From: Marinobacterium jannaschii DSM 6295
GTDB taxonomy: Bacteria > Pseudomonadota > Gammaproteobacteria > Pseudomonadales > Balneatricaceae
Length of the DNA stretch: 60,529 bases
NCBI RefSeq assembly: GCF_000620085.1
Contig: NZ_JHVJ01000032.1
Coordinates: forward strand, 1-60,529
Direction of reading: 5' to 3'
A program made the position numbers and the translations under genes. The notes beneath the pieces were generated by a model. That model did not search any database. It had not been told where the DNA came from and was given only the letters and a program-made list of their open reading frames with translations. Below are positions 20,631 through 30,319 of this stretch, one piece after another (within the stretch, counting starts at the first letter, position 1; each line of letters opens with the position of its first letter).

Positions 20631-21062
20631 TTATCCGTCAAAATGTCTGTTCAGGTCAGATAACAACGCCTGGTAAATCGGGTTACAGAATTCCGCCACC
20701 GCCGAGTCATCGCTGGTTTCGTAGCGGGAATACCATTCCACAAACGCCTGACCGGTCGCCGTCACTGCGTACACCCGCAACCCGCCGATATAGCTATGCA
20801 CCCTGTCTGCTGCCACCGGCCCTGGGCCGTCATCGATACTGTAGGACAGGCTGCGCTCCTCATCATCCAGTGTTAACAGGGTTTCATGGAAGGCATCATT
20901 CAGTATCCGCTTCGCCCCCTTATTAGCCCCAACTATATTTCCCTTCTGTTCGACATGGGTTACCACCGAAGGGGCCCAGGAAAGATCATGAAACTCCCTG
21001 AGCAACTGCCAGACCCGATCGGCATCGGCGTTAACCACAACTGAGTTATAACACTGTCCCAT
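20631..21062 (-). CDS. SRPBCC (START/Bet v1-like) family protein
   Basis: A 143-aa small polyketide-cyclase/dehydratase-type fold protein. It opens with YNSVVVNADADRVWQLLREF, the typical first strand and helix of SRPBCC proteins, and ends with a long helix (FCNPIYQALLSDLNRHF). The ATG at 21062 has a perfect GGAGG 6 bases upstream; upstream in-frame starts (21143, 21089) lack one. Such proteins bind hydrophobic ligands in a deep cavity; the ligand is unknown. It lies 104 bases upstream of the FAD-linked oxidase gene on the same strand, so the two could share a transcript. Confidence 0.75.
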   Translation of the reverse strand: MGQCYNSVVVNADADRVWQLLREFHDLSWAPSVVTHVEQKGNIVGANKGAKRILNDAFHETLLTLDDEERSLSYSIDDGPGPVAADRVHSYIGGLRVYAVTATGQAFVEWYSRYETSDDSAVAEFCNPIYQALLSDLNRHFDG

Positions 21063-21236
21063 CTCTGCCTCCGTTTGAAATTCAGACATCTTCTTAAGGG
21101 TAGAAGAGCCAACAGAGATTTCCGCCGTTATCGCAACAATCACCGGTTTTTACTACGGTATCGGCCCGAGATGGAGCCGCTACACTGAAAAATCATAAGA
21201 GAGCCGCCAGAAAAGCGTTCAGCCAGATTAATGGCT

Positions 21237-21279
21237 TGCGACAACTCTTTACAGATTAATGAACGTTTACCATGTAAAG
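21237..21279 (+). promoter_or_regulatory. Inverted repeat upstream of the GbdR/SouR-like regulator
   Basis: CTTTACA (21247-21253) and TGTAAAG (21273-21279) form 7-base inverted arms, just after a TGCGACA (21237-21243) that matches one arm of the palindrome upstream of glyA-sox. The region is 34 bases before the start codon and may be an operator. The 7-mer alone could be chance. Confidence 0.3.
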
Positions 21280-21312
21280 TAAGGCCAGTTAAAGGTTAAC
21301 GAGTTGAGTGCT

Positions 21313-22368
21313 ATGTCCACCGAAGGAAACAACAAAAATAAACGGGACTTTGAAAGTCCGCTCCGTCATCGTAATAAGGCATTTCTGACTGATTCTGATA
21401 CTTCGGAACAGAGCACGATCCGGGTTGCATTTGTACTGTTCGAGCACTTTTCAATGATGGCCTTCACCGCCGCAGTTGATGCGCTGGTAACAGCTAACCT
21501 GGTCACTCATAAACCTACCTTCGAGGTCAGCACCTTCAGCCTCTCCGGTGATGCCATCTGTTCTGATCTCGGCATCGACATCTCCGTTGGTGGAGGTATC
21601 CGCCGCGACGCACTGGCATCAGAGGATATTATTATTCTCTGCGGCGGCTACCGCAGTAAGTTACAGATGCCACCTTTACTCAAATCTGCCCTGACCGAAG
21701 CCGGACGTAACCAGCCAGTCCTGGGCGGTTTGTGGAACGGCAGCTTTTTCCTGGCTGAAGCAGGCCTGCTTAATGGTTATAACAGCACGATCCACCCGGA
21801 AAACCGCGCCCTGTTCGGTGACCGCTTCCCCGATATCAATCTGCTGAAACAGCCGGTGGTGATCGACCGCGACCGTATCAGCTGTGCCGGTGCCAGCAGC
21901 TCGCTCGATATGATGCTGGAACTGATCAAGGGCTATTTCGGTCCGGAACTGGTGCGCGGTATCAGAGAGATCCTGAGCTGCGACAAGATAGGCGAATTGC
22001 CGGACAAACCGATGGCCGAAGTCAGCCTGCCGCCAACCTTACCGGAGTCGCTCAAGACCATGCTTGAGCTGATGGAGAACAATATAGAAGAGCCTCTCAG
22101 CATGACCGAGATTGCCAGCTATGTTGATCTGTCCCGCCGTCAGGTCGAACGCCTGTTCCTGCGCCATGTTGATACGACACCCTCGAAGTACTATCTCGAG
22201 CTGCGCATCACCCGCGCGCGCCAGTTGCTGCTGCAGAGCAACGAATCGATCGCCAATATTGCCGTTGCCTGCGGCTTTGTCAGTACCACCCACTTCAGCC
22301 ACTGTTTCCGCGACTATTTCGGCCAGTCTCCAACGCAGGCCCGGCGCAGCCTGCAGGATGAATCCTGA
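21313..22368 (+). CDS. GATase1-like AraC family regulator (GbdR/SouR type)
   Basis: A 351-aa regulator with an N-terminal DJ-1/PfpI-like domain (about 35-200, RVAFVLFEHFSMMAF and GGLWNGSFFLAEAGLLNG) and a C-terminal AraC helix-turn-helix pair (about 250-347, MTEIASYVDLSRRQVERLF, then SIANIAVACGFVSTTHFS). This class includes GbdR, SouR and CdhR, which control glycine betaine, sarcosine and carnitine catabolism. The sarcosine oxidase operon 3 kb away makes that role likely here. The ATG at 21313 is preferred over a TTG at 21304. The ligand and targets are inferred. Confidence 0.8.
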   Translation: MSTEGNNKNKRDFESPLRHRNKAFLTDSDTSEQSTIRVAFVLFEHFSMMAFTAAVDALVTANLVTHKPTFEVSTFSLSGDAICSDLGIDISVGGGIRRDALASEDIIILCGGYRSKLQMPPLLKSALTEAGRNQPVLGGLWNGSFFLAEAGLLNGYNSTIHPENRALFGDRFPDINLLKQPVVIDRDRISCAGASSSLDMMLELIKGYFGPELVRGIREILSCDKIGELPDKPMAEVSLPPTLPESLKTMLELMENNIEEPLSMTEIASYVDLSRRQVERLFLRHVDTTPSKYYLELRITRARQLLLQSNESIANIAVACGFVSTTHFSHCFRDYFGQSPTQARRSLQDES

Positions 22369-22437
22369 GCCAGCTGGCCGGATTTGATTACAACGGCATT
22401 CCAGCTACACTGGCCTTCATGTAAGACATTCAATAAT

Positions 22438-22465
22438 CAGCAGGCATCTGATCAGGTGCCTGCTG
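22438..22465. repeat. Hairpin in the leader of the desulfhydrase-family gene
   Basis: CAGCAGGCA / TGCCTGCTG arms (9 bp) enclose a 10-base loop and end 18 bases before the start codon at 22484. No T-run follows, so it is not a simple terminator; it could be the end hairpin of the upstream transcript or a leader structure. Confidence 0.45.
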
Positions 22466-22483
22466 TGTCAGAAAGGAAGTTTA

Positions 22484-23476
22484 ATGTCCGCGTTTGACCA
22501 GATCCCCCGCTCGCCCATCGTACACAGTCCGACACCGCTGGAGTCTTTGCCCCGGCTGGCTGAACGGCTGGGCATTCGCAGTCTCTATATCAAACGCGAT
22601 GACTGTACCGGCCTGGCTGGCGGCGGCAATAAGGCTCGAAAACTCGAATACCTGGTCGCCGATGCTCTTCTGGCCGGTGCCGACACCCTGATTACTATTG
22701 GCGGCATACAGTCTAACCATGCCCGGCAGACCGCGGCTGCGGCGGCCCGCTTCGGACTTCGTTGCATGCTGGTGCTGGAAGATGTCCCGGGCACACCGAA
22801 AACCGACTACTACAATAACGGCAACCTGCTGCTGGATAAGCTGCTTGGCGCCGAGGTACATATCTGCGAAGACGGTGACTGCGACGCCCTCGCCGAAAAA
22901 CTGGCTAAGAAAGTGCGCTCGACAGGTAATACCCCCTATATCATCCCGGTAGGCGGCTCCAATGAACTGGGGGCGATGGGGTATGTACGCTGTGCCAGAG
23001 AGATCCTGGAAGAGATCGAAACCCACCAGTTACCGATAGACCGTATTGTTCTTGCCAGCGGCAGTGCCGGTACCCAGGCAGGTCTGTTGGCGGGCCTGCT
23101 TGATGCGGGCCGGCATATCCCTGTGCTGGGGATCTGCGTCAGCCGCGATGGCAGTAGCCAGCAGGCTCTGGTTGAGGCGCTTCTGGACAAGGTGCTGCAA
23201 CGCATGGAGATCGATCAACCTCTGCGCCCGGATCTGGTGCAGGCGAACGGCCACTACTATGGTGAAGGATACGGCATCCCGACAGCGGAAATGCAGAAAG
23301 CTGTCGAGCTGGTTGCCAGCGGCGAGGGCATCCTGCTGGACCCGGTATATACCGGTAAAGCGATGGCCGGGCTGATTGATCTGTGCCGAATGGGCGAGAT
23401 TGGTTCTGACGAGAATGTGTTGTTCCTGCATACCGGCGGAAGTCCCGGTCTGTTCGCCTACCGGGAGCTGTTTTAA
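22484..23476 (+). CDS. PLP-dependent D-cysteine desulfhydrase / cysteate lyase family enzyme
   Basis: A 330-aa member of the ACC deaminase/D-cysteine desulfhydrase family. GLAGGGNKARKLEY holds the PLP lysine (K50), followed by GGIQSNHARQTAAAAARFG and the glycine-rich PVGGSNELGAMGY. Family members release ammonia and sulfide from D-cysteine, or, as CuyA, bisulfite from L-cysteate, which is common in marine bacteria. Sequence alone does not separate these or true ACC deaminase. AGGAAG precedes the start at 22484. It lies 115 bases downstream of the AraC-type regulator on the same strand, so co-regulation is possible. Confidence 0.8.
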   Translation: MSAFDQIPRSPIVHSPTPLESLPRLAERLGIRSLYIKRDDCTGLAGGGNKARKLEYLVADALLAGADTLITIGGIQSNHARQTAAAAARFGLRCMLVLEDVPGTPKTDYYNNGNLLLDKLLGAEVHICEDGDCDALAEKLAKKVRSTGNTPYIIPVGGSNELGAMGYVRCAREILEEIETHQLPIDRIVLASGSAGTQAGLLAGLLDAGRHIPVLGICVSRDGSSQQALVEALLDKVLQRMEIDQPLRPDLVQANGHYYGEGYGIPTAEMQKAVELVASGEGILLDPVYTGKAMAGLIDLCRMGEIGSDENVLFLHTGGSPGLFAYRELF

Positions 23477-23580
23477 CCTTCCAATCGGGCGTCCGTTCTG
23501 TAACTATAGCCGCCCGGTATCCGGCACCGGCCGTGATGACAGACTGATTTGATCGTAGTAGCTGAATTGAGGTGATCCCA

Positions 23581-23973
23581 TTGAGTACCATGCCTGAGGG
23601 CATTCCTGCCCTGAGAACCATTGCCATGCCCGCTGATACCAACCCTGATGGTGATATCTTCGGAGGCTGGATTATGTCTCAGATGGACGTAGCCAGTGGT
23701 GTCTTTGCGGCGAAGCTGGCCGAAGGCAGAGTCGTTACGGTGGCTGTCGATGCCATGACATTCCATAAGCCAGTCTATGTCGGTGATGATGTCAGCTGCT
23801 ATTGCACCGTCACTAAGCAGGGCACTACGTCCGTAGCCATTCATGTTGAAGTCTGGGTTCAGCGCCATCACAGCGACAAGGTCGCCAAGGTCACCGAAGG
23901 GCTGTTTACCTTTGTCGGTATTGACGAGAATGGTATCCCCCGCACCCTGCCAGCCGGTCTGGCAGAAAAATGA
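23581..23973 (+). CDS. YciA-type acyl-CoA thioesterase
   Basis: A 130-aa hotdog-fold thioesterase that hydrolyses acyl-CoAs. The family motif NPDGDIFGGWIMSQMDVASG carries the catalytic Asp region, followed by VDAMTFHKPVYVGDDV. The start is probably the TTG at 23581, with GAGGTG 6 bases upstream; the ATG at 23590 is the alternative and would shorten it by three residues. It sits alone between the desulfhydrase-type gene and a convergent O-methyltransferase with 18 bases to the latter's stop. Confidence 0.88.
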   Translation: MSTMPEGIPALRTIAMPADTNPDGDIFGGWIMSQMDVASGVFAAKLAEGRVVTVAVDAMTFHKPVYVGDDVSCYCTVTKQGTTSVAIHVEVWVQRHHSDKVAKVTEGLFTFVGIDENGIPRTLPAGLAEK

Positions 23974-23991
23974 AGATCCGGTCGTTCTGAC

Positions 23992-24582
23992 TCAGAATGA
24001 CTGTTTAACTGCCAGAAACTCACCTTTGCCGACCGGCAATAGCTGGGTTACAAATGCGTTGTCGGCCCCGACCAGTTCCATAAACGGGGCCAGTTCCGCC
24101 TGATGAGAGATCGCATTGTCCACCACCAGCACGCCACCGGGCTTCAGTAACCGGCGCAACTCCGGCCACCACTGCACATAATTATCACGCGCCGAATCAA
24201 GGAAGATCATCTCATAATTCTGGGTATCTTCTGTCGTCAGATAGAGGCCTGCATCGCCCTGATACTGGCGGATATGCTGACTAAGCCCGGCACGGGCAAA
24301 ATTCTCACCGGCGAGCTCTATCTTTGATGCGTCCTGCTCTATGGTTGTGACCAGACTGTTCAGTTCTGACGCTGCGGACGCCAGCCACAGGGTTGAATAT
24401 CCATTGGACGTGCCGACTTCCAGAATATTCCGCGCCCGGGTCAGGCACACCAGCATCACCAGTAATTCGCCGGTATCCGCAGTGATATTGAGCATTTTCT
24501 CACTGTGATTTTCTGTCTGCCGGTCGTGCTCCAGCCCCTGCTGCTCCAGATCCGCTAATAGCTGCTTAAGTGAATTATCCAT
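23992..24582 (-). CDS. Class I SAM-dependent O-methyltransferase
   Basis: A 196-aa methyltransferase of the caffeoyl-CoA/catechol O-methyltransferase-like group. Motif I is ILEVGTSNGYSTLWLA; the metal-site-type segment IFLDSARDNYVQWWPEL and LKPGGVLVVDNAISH follow. The ATG at 24582 has AGGAGG 6 bases upstream; a GTG directly before it is in frame. It is convergent with the thioesterase gene. The substrate is unknown. Confidence 0.82.
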   Translation of the reverse strand: MDNSLKQLLADLEQQGLEHDRQTENHSEKMLNITADTGELLVMLVCLTRARNILEVGTSNGYSTLWLASAASELNSLVTTIEQDASKIELAGENFARAGLSQHIRQYQGDAGLYLTTEDTQNYEMIFLDSARDNYVQWWPELRRLLKPGGVLVVDNAISHQAELAPFMELVGADNAFVTQLLPVGKGEFLAVKQSF

Positions 24583-24956
24583 CACTGCCCTCCTTTGGCC
24601 CTGAATCCGGTATAGGATCGCGTCCCAGCAGTATGTGACGATTCTGAAACAAAGCCCATGAGACTAAAGCCGTACGATTTTCAGCCAGGCAAAAAATGCT
24701 TCAAAGGGTGTTTTCGTTTGAGGCGACTGCGCTGCAGCCAGTCAGTTAAGAGCGGAAGAATCCAGGAAGGACCCGGAATCCGGCATGGGATATGGGAGCT
24801 ATAAGAGCGTTGCCGGACCCGGGAAAAGGGTCGGATGGGTTGCTGACTCATGCCTGAACTAACAGGCTGGGACTGAGCCGGCGCTCCCCTGCACGGGAGC
24901 CCATCCAGAGAGAAAATCGGGATAGAAAAATGGCGGGGCAAGCCCCGCCATTCTGA
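24583..24956. other. Intergenic region with no convincing gene
   Basis: This 374-base stretch lies between the O-methyltransferase start and the soxG stop. A short minus-strand frame (24681-24941) begins inside the soxG terminator and is rich in Arg/Pro/Ser with no ribosome site, so it is not called. It probably contains the methyltransferase promoter and possibly eroded coding sequence. Confidence 0.5.
24921..24952 (-). terminator. Rho-independent terminator of glyA-soxBDAG
   Basis: A ten-base-pair stem AATGGCGGGG / CCCCGCCATT (24929-24938, 24943-24952) is followed on the minus strand by TTTCTATC, starting 5 bases after the soxG stop. It closes the operon and shows that no purU or folD gene follows. 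Confidence 0.88.
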
Positions 24957-25619
24957 TCAGCCGCGAACGACCAGGCCGTACTCGGCGCAGGCATCCTGCA
25001 GCCACAGCCATGCGTAGTCCGCGAAGCTGCGACGGATCACCAGCTCGAAGCTCTCATCACCGGTACGACGAATCACAGCCTGAGTCTTGGAGAAAGTGGA
25101 AGTGATCACTTTGCCCACCGGGAAGTTGCTTGGATGCACGTCATAAGGCGTGGTCTTCTTCAGCACTTCTTCAGCATTCGGACCGGACAGTGTCAGCACA
25201 GTCTGGCCGCCGGATACGTTAACGATAGCGAAGTGACCGCCCATCGCATCACGCAGCTCACGTTCCAGTTTGAACGCTTTGGCACCCGGCACGATCACCA
25301 GCCATTCGTCCGGAGAGATCCAGCGAACAGACAGGTCACCCGCCTCCGCACTCTGCAGTGCAGAAGGCAGTGCAACACCCAGTACCTTCTCAGCACCGGA
25401 CATAAACTCAGCGTTATCAACGCTGCCACGCAGTACCAGATGACCAAGAAGCTTCAGCTCCTGCAGGTAAACACCGCCCTGCTTAGGACCTTTCTTGGCA
25501 ACGGTTTCCAGATCAGCGTGGTGCAGAGGGCTCTCTGCGCGAGGCTCCTGACCAGGCAACTGGTTCATTACAGCCACTTTCACGGCTGCTTCTTTTTCAG
25601 GTGCTACTACTTCAGACAT
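24957..25619 (-). CDS. soxG: Heterotetrameric sarcosine oxidase gamma subunit
   Basis: A 220-aa small subunit that completes the alpha-beta-gamma-delta sarcosine oxidase. It is related to the aminomethyltransferase/GcvT-like fold: DLSVRWISPDEWLVIVPG, LSGPNAEEVLKKTTPYDV and a C-terminal SFADYAWLWLQDACAEYGL. The start at 25619 has AGGGGAG 8 bases upstream and overlaps the end of soxA by 8 bases, so translation is probably coupled. It is the last gene of glyA-soxBDAG and is followed at once by a terminator. Confidence 0.92.
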   Translation of the reverse strand: MSEVVAPEKEAAVKVAVMNQLPGQEPRAESPLHHADLETVAKKGPKQGGVYLQELKLLGHLVLRGSVDNAEFMSGAEKVLGVALPSALQSAEAGDLSVRWISPDEWLVIVPGAKAFKLERELRDAMGGHFAIVNVSGGQTVLTLSGPNAEEVLKKTTPYDVHPSNFPVGKVITSTFSKTQAVIRRTGDESFELVIRRSFADYAWLWLQDACAEYGLVVRG

Positions 25620-28600
25620 TTTGACGCTCCCCTTTTGGATCCAGGAAGATCGGGCTGCAGATTTCAGCTTCAACGACGCGACCGTCGGCCAGTGGGTAGA
25701 ATACAGACTCACCCATACGTTCCAGACCACCGCGGACAAAGCCCATAGCGATACTGCGGTTCAGGTTGGCACTCCAGTAACTGGAAGTTACGTGACCAAG
25801 CATCGTCATCGGGATCGGCTGGTTAGGATCTTTAACAGCCTGCGCACCTTCCGGCAGCACAACGCTTGGGTCCTTGGTTTTCAGGCCAACCAGCTGCTTA
25901 CGGTTTGGCTTCACGCAATCTTCACGCGCCATACCACGCTTACCGATGTAACTGAACGGTTTCTTGTTGGAAACACACCAGCCCATGCCCAGGTCGTACG
26001 GATGTACGGAACCATCAGTATCCTGACCTGCGATGATGAAGCCTTTCTCTGCACGCAGGATATGCATGGTCTCAGTACCGTATGGAGTCAGGTCGTACTT
26101 AGCACCTTTCTCGAACAGTTTTTCCCATACATACAGACCGTAGTTCGCCTGAACGTTGATCTCGTAAGACAGCTCACCGGTGAAGGAGATTCGGAACACA
26201 CGCGCCGGAACGCCTGCGACAGAGCCTTCTTTCCAGTCCATGAACTTGAAGTTGTCATTGGACAGGTCAATATCGTCAGTCAGTTCAGCCAGCAGATTGC
26301 GGGCATTAGGACCGGAGATAGTCATGGTAGACCACTGGTCTGTCACTGTGTTGAAGTAAACTTCCAGCTCAGGCCATTCAGTCTGATGGTAAAGCTCCAG
26401 CCACTCCAGTACGCGTGCGGCACCGCCGGTCGTGGTCGTCATGATAAAGTGGTTTTCACCCAGTGCGGATGTAACACCATCATCGAAGACCATACCGTCT
26501 TCACCGCACATCAGGCCATAGCGGCACTTACCCACTGCCAGCTTAGCCCAGGCATTGGTGTAAACACGGCCCAGGAACTCACGTGCGTCCTTACCCTGGA
26601 TATCGATCTTACCAAGGGTAGATGCGTCCAGGATGCCAACGCTTTCGCGGGTTGCCTTACATTCACGGTTCAGCGCGTCCTGCATGGACTCACCCGCTTT
26701 CGGGAAGTACCAAGGACGTTTCCACTGACCTACATCCTCAAATGTACAACCGTTCTCCAGATGCCACTTGTGCATAGAGGAGTAACGTTTCGGATCGAAG
26801 CGCTCGCCACAGTGACGACCAGCGATCGCACCGAAAGTGATCGGCGTGTAGTTCGGACGGAAGACAGTAGTACCAGTCTCCGGAATAGTACGATTAGTGG
26901 ACTTAGCCGCAATCGCCATACCGTTGATGTTACCCAACTTACCCTGATCAGTACCGAAGCCCATCGCAGTATAGCGCTTAACATGCTCGATAGACTCGAA
27001 GCCTTCGCGCGTCGCCAGCTCAATACCGGCCGCTGTTACGTCATTCTGGAAGTCAACAAACTGCTTAGGCGCACGGCTTGTTGGCTTAGTGTGAGGAATA
27101 TGGAACAGCGCCATAGCTGCGCCTTCCTTAACCTCAGCAACTGCCGGTACGGCAGCCGCAGCCACTTCAAAGCCAGCATTGGTAGCCGCTTCAGCACCCT
27201 GACGCGCACCCTCTTCCAGGCAGGCTTTCAGGCTGTAGCTACCGTTGATACCACCGGCAGTCAGCTGCTTCTGAACAGTCTTACCCGGTACGAAGCCGAT
27301 GATATCATCGCGCCATTCCGGACGGCTGCCAGTGTGGCAAGACAGATGAACAACCGGGCTCCAGCCACCGGAGCTTGCAACAGTGTCGCAGCTCAGACGC
27401 TCTACGGAACCGACAACCTTGTCACCTTTCGCATCGATAGACGCGATAGACACACCGGATACACGCTTGGAACCCTGCACTTCGATAACAGCCGCGCCTT
27501 TGATTACGCGCAGACCGCGTTTCTCAGCAGCAGCGACACGGTCGCCGTTCGGGTTAGGACGGGTATCAACGATGGCAACTACATTGCGACCGGAGTCAGC
27601 CCAGTCCAGCGCAGTCTGGTAGGCGAAATCATTGGTTGTCATCACAACCAGATCCTGACCCGGAGCCACACCGTAACGGTTGATGTAAGTAGAAACTGCA
27701 GATGCAACCATGCAGCCCGGTACATCATTGTTGCCGAATACCAGTGGACGCTCATGCGCACCAGCAGCCAGTACAACCCACTTGGCACGGACACGGTGCA
27801 TACGCTGACGGGCCTGACCTGCAGGAGCCTTATCGGCGACATGGTCAGTCAGACGCTGATGGATCGTCAGGAAGTTATGGTCGTGGTAACCGTTCACGGT
27901 AGAACGCGGCAGCAGCAGGACATTGTCCAGCTCGCTCAGTTCAGCTACGACAGAGGCAACCCACTCGGTCGCCGGACGGCCTTCGATCAGCTCACGGCTG
28001 TTCAGCAGGGAACCACCGAATTCAGACTGCTCGTCAGCCAGAATAACGCGGGCACCTGAACGACCAGCCGACAGTGCAGCTGCCAGACCCGCAGGGCCGG
28101 CACCGACGATCATCACATCGGCGTGCTGGTTGAGGTGATCGTAGAAATCAGGATCGTTCTCCAGTGGAGAGCGGCCAAGACCTGCAGCCTTACGGATGAA
28201 CTTCTCGTAAGTCTCCCACATGGACTGCGGGTACATGAAGGTCTTGTAGTAGAAGCCCGGTGTCAGCATGCTGCCACCGGCTTTACCGATGTAACTCATG
28301 ACATCGAAGTCAGCGTTCGGCCAGCCGTTGGTGGATTCACACACCAGACCGTTAAACAGCTCCTGCTGAGTCGCACGAACGTTCGGTACCTGAGTCGCTT
28401 CAGTCGCACCGACCTGCAGCACCGCATTCGGCTCTTCAGGACCAGCCGCAACGATTCCGCGAGGGCGGCTGTATTTAAAACTACGGCCGATGATATCAAC
28501 GCCGTTAGCCAGCAGTGCAGAAGCTACGGTATCGCCTTTGTAGCCGGTGTACTGCTTACCGTTGTAAGAAAAAGTCAGTGGCGTGCTGCGATCTACGCGG

Positions 28601-28632
28601 CCGCCGGACTGGAGACGGTTTTTCTGAGTCAT
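25612..28632 (-). CDS. soxA: Heterotetrameric sarcosine oxidase alpha subunit
   Basis: A 1006-aa large subunit. The N-terminal ferredoxin-like region (FSYNGKQYTGYKGDTVASALLANG) leads into an NAD-binding Rossmann domain with VMIVGAGPAGLAAALSAGRSG. The second half is a GcvT-like aminomethyltransferase domain that binds tetrahydrofolate (MHKWHLENGCTFEDVG, then ESVGILDASTLGKIDIQG). The enzyme oxidises sarcosine to glycine, and the released one-carbon unit becomes methylene-THF with H2O2 as by-product. It lies between soxD and soxG. A very long antisense frame here (25621-28059) is a codon-bias shadow. Confidence 0.95.
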   Translation of the reverse strand: MTQKNRLQSGGRVDRSTPLTFSYNGKQYTGYKGDTVASALLANGVDIIGRSFKYSRPRGIVAAGPEEPNAVLQVGATEATQVPNVRATQQELFNGLVCESTNGWPNADFDVMSYIGKAGGSMLTPGFYYKTFMYPQSMWETYEKFIRKAAGLGRSPLENDPDFYDHLNQHADVMIVGAGPAGLAAALSAGRSGARVILADEQSEFGGSLLNSRELIEGRPATEWVASVVAELSELDNVLLLPRSTVNGYHDHNFLTIHQRLTDHVADKAPAGQARQRMHRVRAKWVVLAAGAHERPLVFGNNDVPGCMVASAVSTYINRYGVAPGQDLVVMTTNDFAYQTALDWADSGRNVVAIVDTRPNPNGDRVAAAEKRGLRVIKGAAVIEVQGSKRVSGVSIASIDAKGDKVVGSVERLSCDTVASSGGWSPVVHLSCHTGSRPEWRDDIIGFVPGKTVQKQLTAGGINGSYSLKACLEEGARQGAEAATNAGFEVAAAAVPAVAEVKEGAAMALFHIPHTKPTSRAPKQFVDFQNDVTAAGIELATREGFESIEHVKRYTAMGFGTDQGKLGNINGMAIAAKSTNRTIPETGTTVFRPNYTPITFGAIAGRHCGERFDPKRYSSMHKWHLENGCTFEDVGQWKRPWYFPKAGESMQDALNRECKATRESVGILDASTLGKIDIQGKDAREFLGRVYTNAWAKLAVGKCRYGLMCGEDGMVFDDGVTSALGENHFIMTTTTGGAARVLEWLELYHQTEWPELEVYFNTVTDQWSTMTISGPNARNLLAELTDDIDLSNDNFKFMDWKEGSVAGVPARVFRISFTGELSYEINVQANYGLYVWEKLFEKGAKYDLTPYGTETMHILRAEKGFIIAGQDTDGSVHPYDLGMGWCVSNKKPFSYIGKRGMAREDCVKPNRKQLVGLKTKDPSVVLPEGAQAVKDPNQPIPMTMLGHVTSSYWSANLNRSIAMGFVRGGLERMGESVFYPLADGRVVEAEICSPIFLDPKGERQNV

Positions 28633-28642
28633 TGTTAGCGCC

Positions 28643-28930
28643 TCACTGATCTGCGGTCACTTGTGGCTGTTCGCCAACTTTGTAAACTTCTTTAATCTCG
28701 TAAGTTACGGTATCGCGAGTCATGTTAAAGAACTTGCGGCAACCGGTAGCGTGAACCCAGAGTTCGTGGTGGAGGCCACGGGAGTTCGTACGGAAATAAA
28801 GAAAATCAGCCCACTCTGCGTCAGTGCAGGCTTCCGGATCCAGCGGGCGAGCAATGTGCGCTTCGCCTGCAGCGTGAAACTCTTCCTCTTCACGATACTC
28901 TTCGCAGTGAGGACAGTAGATGTAATGCAT
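28643..28930 (-). CDS. soxD: Heterotetrameric sarcosine oxidase delta subunit
   Basis: A 95-aa zinc-binding small subunit. CPHC at residues 6-9 plus H60 and C64 reproduce the Cys-Cys-His-Cys zinc set of known delta subunits. FLYFRTNSRGLHHELWVH and the charged amphipathic start are typical of the family. It is 17 bases after soxB and 10 bases before soxA. Confidence 0.93.
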   Translation of the reverse strand: MHYIYCPHCEEYREEEEFHAAGEAHIARPLDPEACTDAEWADFLYFRTNSRGLHHELWVHATGCRKFFNMTRDTVTYEIKEVYKVGEQPQVTADQ

Positions 28931-28947
28931 TGTTTATCCTCCCCGGA

Positions 28948-30201
28948 TTAGTGAGCTACGCCGGCAGCGCCGTGTTCGTCGATCAGGGAACCGTCGTTGA
29001 AACGGAACATGCTGAATGGCTTAGCCAGTTCGTGAGCTTCGCCTTTCGCCAGTGTTGCTGCGAAGACGTTACCTGAACCCGGAGTCGCCTTGAAGCCACC
29101 GGTACCCCAACCACAGTTGAAGAACAGGTTCTCAACCGGAGTAGCGGAGATGATCGGACAAGCGTCAGGACAAGTATCAACGATACCACCCCACTGACGG
29201 TTCATACGTACACGGCTGAAGATCGGGAACATCTCAACGATCGCCTGCACAGTATGCTCAATCGTGTGGTAAGAACCACGCTGGCCGTAGCCGTTGTAGC
29301 CATCAATACCCGCACCGATTACCAGGTCGCCCTTATCGGACTGGGACACGTAGCCATGTACGTGGTTAGACATAACCACTGTATCCAGGATCGGCTTGAT
29401 CGGCTCGGATACCAGCGCCTGCAGCGGATGAGATTCCAGCGGCAGTCGGAAGCCAGCCATCTTAGCCAGTACGCCAGAGTTACCCGCAACCACACAGCCG
29501 ATACGATCAGCCTTGATGGTGCCGTGCTGCTTGGTTTCAACACCGATAGCTGCACCGTCTTCTGTCAGGATATCGGTTACTTCGCACTGCTGGATCAGGT
29601 CAACACCCAGCGCATCAGCGGCACGGGCAAAGCCCCATGCTACAGCGTCATGACGTGCAACACCGGCACGTGGCTGCCAGGATGCGCCCATCACCGGGTA
29701 ACGTGCGTTGGCAGAGCAATCCATGATCGGTACGATCTCAGAAACCTGCTTGGCATCCAGTACTTCACCGTCGATACCGTTGAGACGGTTAGCATTAACT
29801 CGACGCTCGATATCACGCATGTCCTGCAGGGTGTGACCCAGGTTGAGTACACCACGCTGGGAGAACATCACGTTGTAGTTCAGGTCCTGAGACAGGCCTT
29901 CCCACAATTTCATAGCGTGCTCATACAGATGAGCCGCTTCGTCCCAAAGGTAGTTGGAACGTACGATGGTGGTATTACGCGCAGTATTACCGCCACCCAG
30001 GTAACCTTTTTCGATCACAGCAATGTTTGTGACATTGTGTTCTTTGGCCAGATAGTAAGCCGTTGCCAGACCGTGACCGCCGCCGCCCACAATAACGACG
30101 TCGTATTTCTTTTTAGGCTTAGGGTTACGCCAAACCCGCTGCCAGTTCTCGTGATAGCTCAGGGCATGCTTGATAAGCCCGAAACCGGAATAACGCTGCA
30201 T
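28948..30201 (-). CDS. soxB: Heterotetrameric sarcosine oxidase beta subunit
   Basis: A 417-aa catalytic subunit carrying noncovalent FAD and covalent FMN. The dinucleotide motif is [21 protein letters not shown]184 in [14 protein letters not shown] aligns with the FMN-linked histidine of characterised enzymes. The ATG at 30201 has GGGAG upstream; a TTG 15 bases earlier is in frame. It demethylates sarcosine at the re face and passes the imine to the alpha subunit. It is second in the operon, 118 bases downstream of glyA. Confidence 0.94.
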   Translation of the reverse strand: MQRYSGFGLIKHALSYHENWQRVWRNPKPKKKYDVVIVGGGGHGLATAYYLAKEHNVTNIAVIEKGYLGGGNTARNTTIVRSNYLWDEAAHLYEHAMKLWEGLSQDLNYNVMFSQRGVLNLGHTLQDMRDIERRVNANRLNGIDGEVLDAKQVSEIVPIMDCSANARYPVMGASWQPRAGVARHDAVAWGFARAADALGVDLIQQCEVTDILTEDGAAIGVETKQHGTIKADRIGCVVAGNSGVLAKMAGFRLPLESHPLQALVSEPIKPILDTVVMSNHVHGYVSQSDKGDLVIGAGIDGYNGYGQRGSYHTIEHTVQAIVEMFPIFSRVRMNRQWGGIVDTCPDACPIISATPVENLFFNCGWGTGGFKATPGSGNVFAATLAKGEAHELAKPFSMFRFNDGSLIDEHGAAGVAH

Positions 30202-30319
30202 AGTGTCAGCTCCCAAATGACTCGGTAGTACCGAGTTTAATCACGCTCCACCCTAGACCACCGGGTGTCCCAGTTAAATTCCGGTGTACCGCTTACCCGA
30301 CACACCGGCATGGCTAACC

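Noticed and set aside
24681-24941. A possible 86-codon minus-strand gene
   Set aside because: It begins within the sox terminator, has no ribosome site and an Arg/Pro/Ser-rich sequence without family resemblance.
25621-28059. An 812-codon open frame antisense to soxA
   Set aside because: It mirrors the soxA reading frame exactly, has no domain-like motifs or ribosome site, and arises from codon bias of the real gene.
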